Assembly (NCBI GenBank): GCA_025345505.1
Contig: JANVCC010000077.1
Coordinates: 4,062,446 to 4,126,445, forward strand
Source of the DNA: Todiramphus chloris collaris
Taxonomy: Eukaryota > Chordata > Aves > Coraciiformes > Alcedinidae
DNA length: 64,000 bases
Reading direction: 5' to 3'
In this document: positions 62,412 through 64,000 of the stretch, one piece after another
Layout: every line of letters begins with the position of its first letter
How positions within the stretch are numbered: position 1 is the first letter of the stretch
Translations under genes and position numbers: made by a program
The notes under the pieces: generated by a model
Databases searched by the model: none
What the model saw: only the letters and a program-made list of their open reading frames with translations
What the model was told of the DNA's origin: nothing

Positions 62412-64000
62412 AAGTATGAAAACTGTCAAACTGGTAAAAGCTTTTGGGGGAAAAAAAAAAATGTACTGCCTCACCAAGGGAAAATAGCAGGAATAACAGT
62501 TCTTATCTTCTGTCACTCCTCGGGAATGAATACAACACCCAAGTTGTAAAAACAACAGTTGCTTAATGTTCCTGGTTATCAATCAGGAGAACAGAATGCT
62601 TTCACTAAGAACCTGTTGGAGTTAAAAATATTTTCAAAATGACCCTGTTTGTGGATTTCCCACCCCCCCTTCATCCTCTCGGCTTCATAAACAAGGATCT
62701 GGTTAAATACCTCAAAGTGTTATATCAGGGCTTGAGAAATGGATAATTAAGAATTTCACTTTCCTAATCTAGACAAAAAGACAGACAACAGAATATGCCA
62801 AATAGAAGGAAACTACTTCATTGAGAATAAATGCAATGTTAATTTCTGTTGTTTCAAGAGCTCTTCAGAAAACTCTTACCTCCACTGTATCCAGTTATTT
62901 GCAACTTTTTTTAGCACACCAGCGCTGTTCTATTTGTCCTACAACTTCTCATCCTATGCTCAGACCATTATCCTACATCCACAGCATAATTTGTCTCAAC
63001 TTAAATTCCCAGGGGGCTGTCTTAAAACTTTAATATTCCTGCTGTATTTTCTCAACTCTGGCTTTGTCAGCCACAAGGGCTATTCATTTGCACCAGATGC
63101 TGAGTAGCGTGGAAGACAACATTAAGAACGAGTGACAGGGTCAAGTAATTTTTAAGCACTACGTAGTTTATACAGCTGCATTGGTTTATGCATTAGGACT
63201 AGAAAGTAACAGGAAACCCAGGCAGTCAGACACAGATGGGGTTTTAAGAGAAGAGGTGCCACGGTCTAAAATACAATGTTTTCTTCCAGGCAAGTGAGCG
63301 CAGGAAATGCAGAAAACATCCCTGTGGAGCACATCGCAAATGGAAACTGCTTTCAGTCATTCATGTTCTCTCCAGATGAAGCAGCACTCATGGACAATAC
63401 CAGAGGGACCTGGCCAAAGACCCTATTTGCAGAAAACAGTCAGCACAGGAGCAAAACATGGGATAAAGCCTTCCTTTGCCTGGCACTACAGGAAGGAGTG
63501 CTGTGTTGAGATGCACAGGCAGAGATTCTTCCCTTGTCCCCGTGTTCCCTGTACTGTGCAGTAGGGGAAAAAAAAAAAAAGGATAAAAAACCCCACAAGA
63601 ACAGTAAAAAACAGTATACCCAGACAGTCAGAGCACACATCTTGGTATATATATTCCTCATACCACATGAATTTGTGTTTGTGCAACTCAGCCAGCTATC
63701 CTTCAGCAAGTAAGGCTATTTCTTCATTAAATACTCCACAAGATCCCAGTCTGAAGAAAAGTACACGTCTGGAAGCACTGTGCACAACCTCCTCTCACCA
63801 GTCCCACAGACATTCAGACTGAAATTTAACTAGCCACATCAGCCCACAGGCATAATCTACCACATCAGCCTTGGCCAGCCCATGCCCTGCTGAGGTCCAA
63901 CTTCCCCTATTACTCCCAAAACACAATCTTCACCCTTTCCTTGCACGAGGAAGTGAGAAGGCCAAGTCAGGACAATAGGAGAAATTGCTTAGATGAGCCT

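Larger units (their letters stand above)
54896..64000. other. Unique non-coding DNA, no gene recognised
   Basis: About 9.1 kb without a recognised gene or long repeat. It contains A/C-rich runs at 56322-56350 and 57108-57151, a pyrimidine run at 58669-58715, a small 15-bp imperfect tandem at 60631-60660 and A runs near 62069, 62450 and 63567. Regulatory-looking stretches are listed at 58430-58610 and 62404. Confidence 0.62.

Noticed and set aside
62124-62582. 152-codon minus-strand open frame
   Set aside because: It opens with TTG and contains no ATG at all. No domain is recognised and it crosses a poly-T run on that strand. It cannot be supported as a eukaryotic coding sequence.
63276-63509. 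77-codon frame preceded by TTTTCTTCCAG
   Set aside because: The acceptor-like site is plausible, but it is on the strand opposite to the other evidence and no family or downstream support was seen.
1-64000. CRISPR arrays, operons, prophage, rRNA or tRNA genes
   Set aside because: No direct-repeat/spacer pattern, no dense co-directional genes, no phage-like genes and no cloverleaf-like sequence were seen; the CR1 content identifies vertebrate DNA.

Overview
This window looks like non-coding DNA from a bird. The main evidence is seven degraded fragments of CR1 (chicken repeat 1) LINE retrotransposons, recognisable from the typical CR1 3' ends and from translated remnants of the CR1 reverse-transcriptase C-terminus. 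The rest is AT-rich, with short microsatellites and poly-A/poly-C runs. I saw no CpG island, rRNA, tRNA, CRISPR array, operon-like gene packing or complete protein-coding gene. The species cannot be named from this sequence.

Layout. 1-5 kb: unique DNA with one CR1 tail (1965-2159, +). 5015-5191 on the minus strand is the best candidate host exon: 59 open codons bounded by AG and GT sites, protein not recognised. 5-17 kb: unique DNA with small microsatellites and a C-rich tract. 16.8-17.0 kb: a 200-base tract of almost only A and C. 17-21 kb: a stretch resembling a conserved non-coding element and an old MIR-like SINE. 21.0-21.4 kb: CR1 (-). 22-25 kb: unique DNA with several regulatory-looking stretches and a perfect 15-bp hairpin at 25.04 kb. 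25.8-26.4 kb: CR1 (-) with a frameshifted ORF2 remnant. 29.24-29.34 kb: a 10-N assembly gap flanked by exact 47-base copies, almost certainly an assembly artefact. 31.6-31.9 kb: old CR1 (+). 35.5-35.85 kb: internal CR1 piece (-). 36-46 kb: unique DNA, with the longest unexplained open frame at 44.6-45.3 kb. 46.2-46.6 kb: CR1 (-). 51.95-52.07 kb: MIR-like SINE. 54.27-54.90 kb: old CR1 (+). 55-64 kb: unique DNA.

Two strand-wide signals point the same way. A hand count of eight lines (480 bases) gave A 172, T 126, C 104, G 78 on the plus strand. In addition, runs of six or more A followed by CCCC occur about ten times on this strand and were not seen in the reverse sense. Transcribed vertebrate DNA usually has T over A and G over C on the coding strand, so one reading is that the window lies in a long intron of a gene transcribed from the minus strand, which fits the minus-strand exon candidate. 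This is inference from a small sample. No undescribed system can be demonstrated here; the leads most worth testing are the exon candidate, the strand asymmetry, the 25.04 kb hairpin, the repeated 36-mer at 20.94 and 24.53 kb, and the regulatory-looking stretches.
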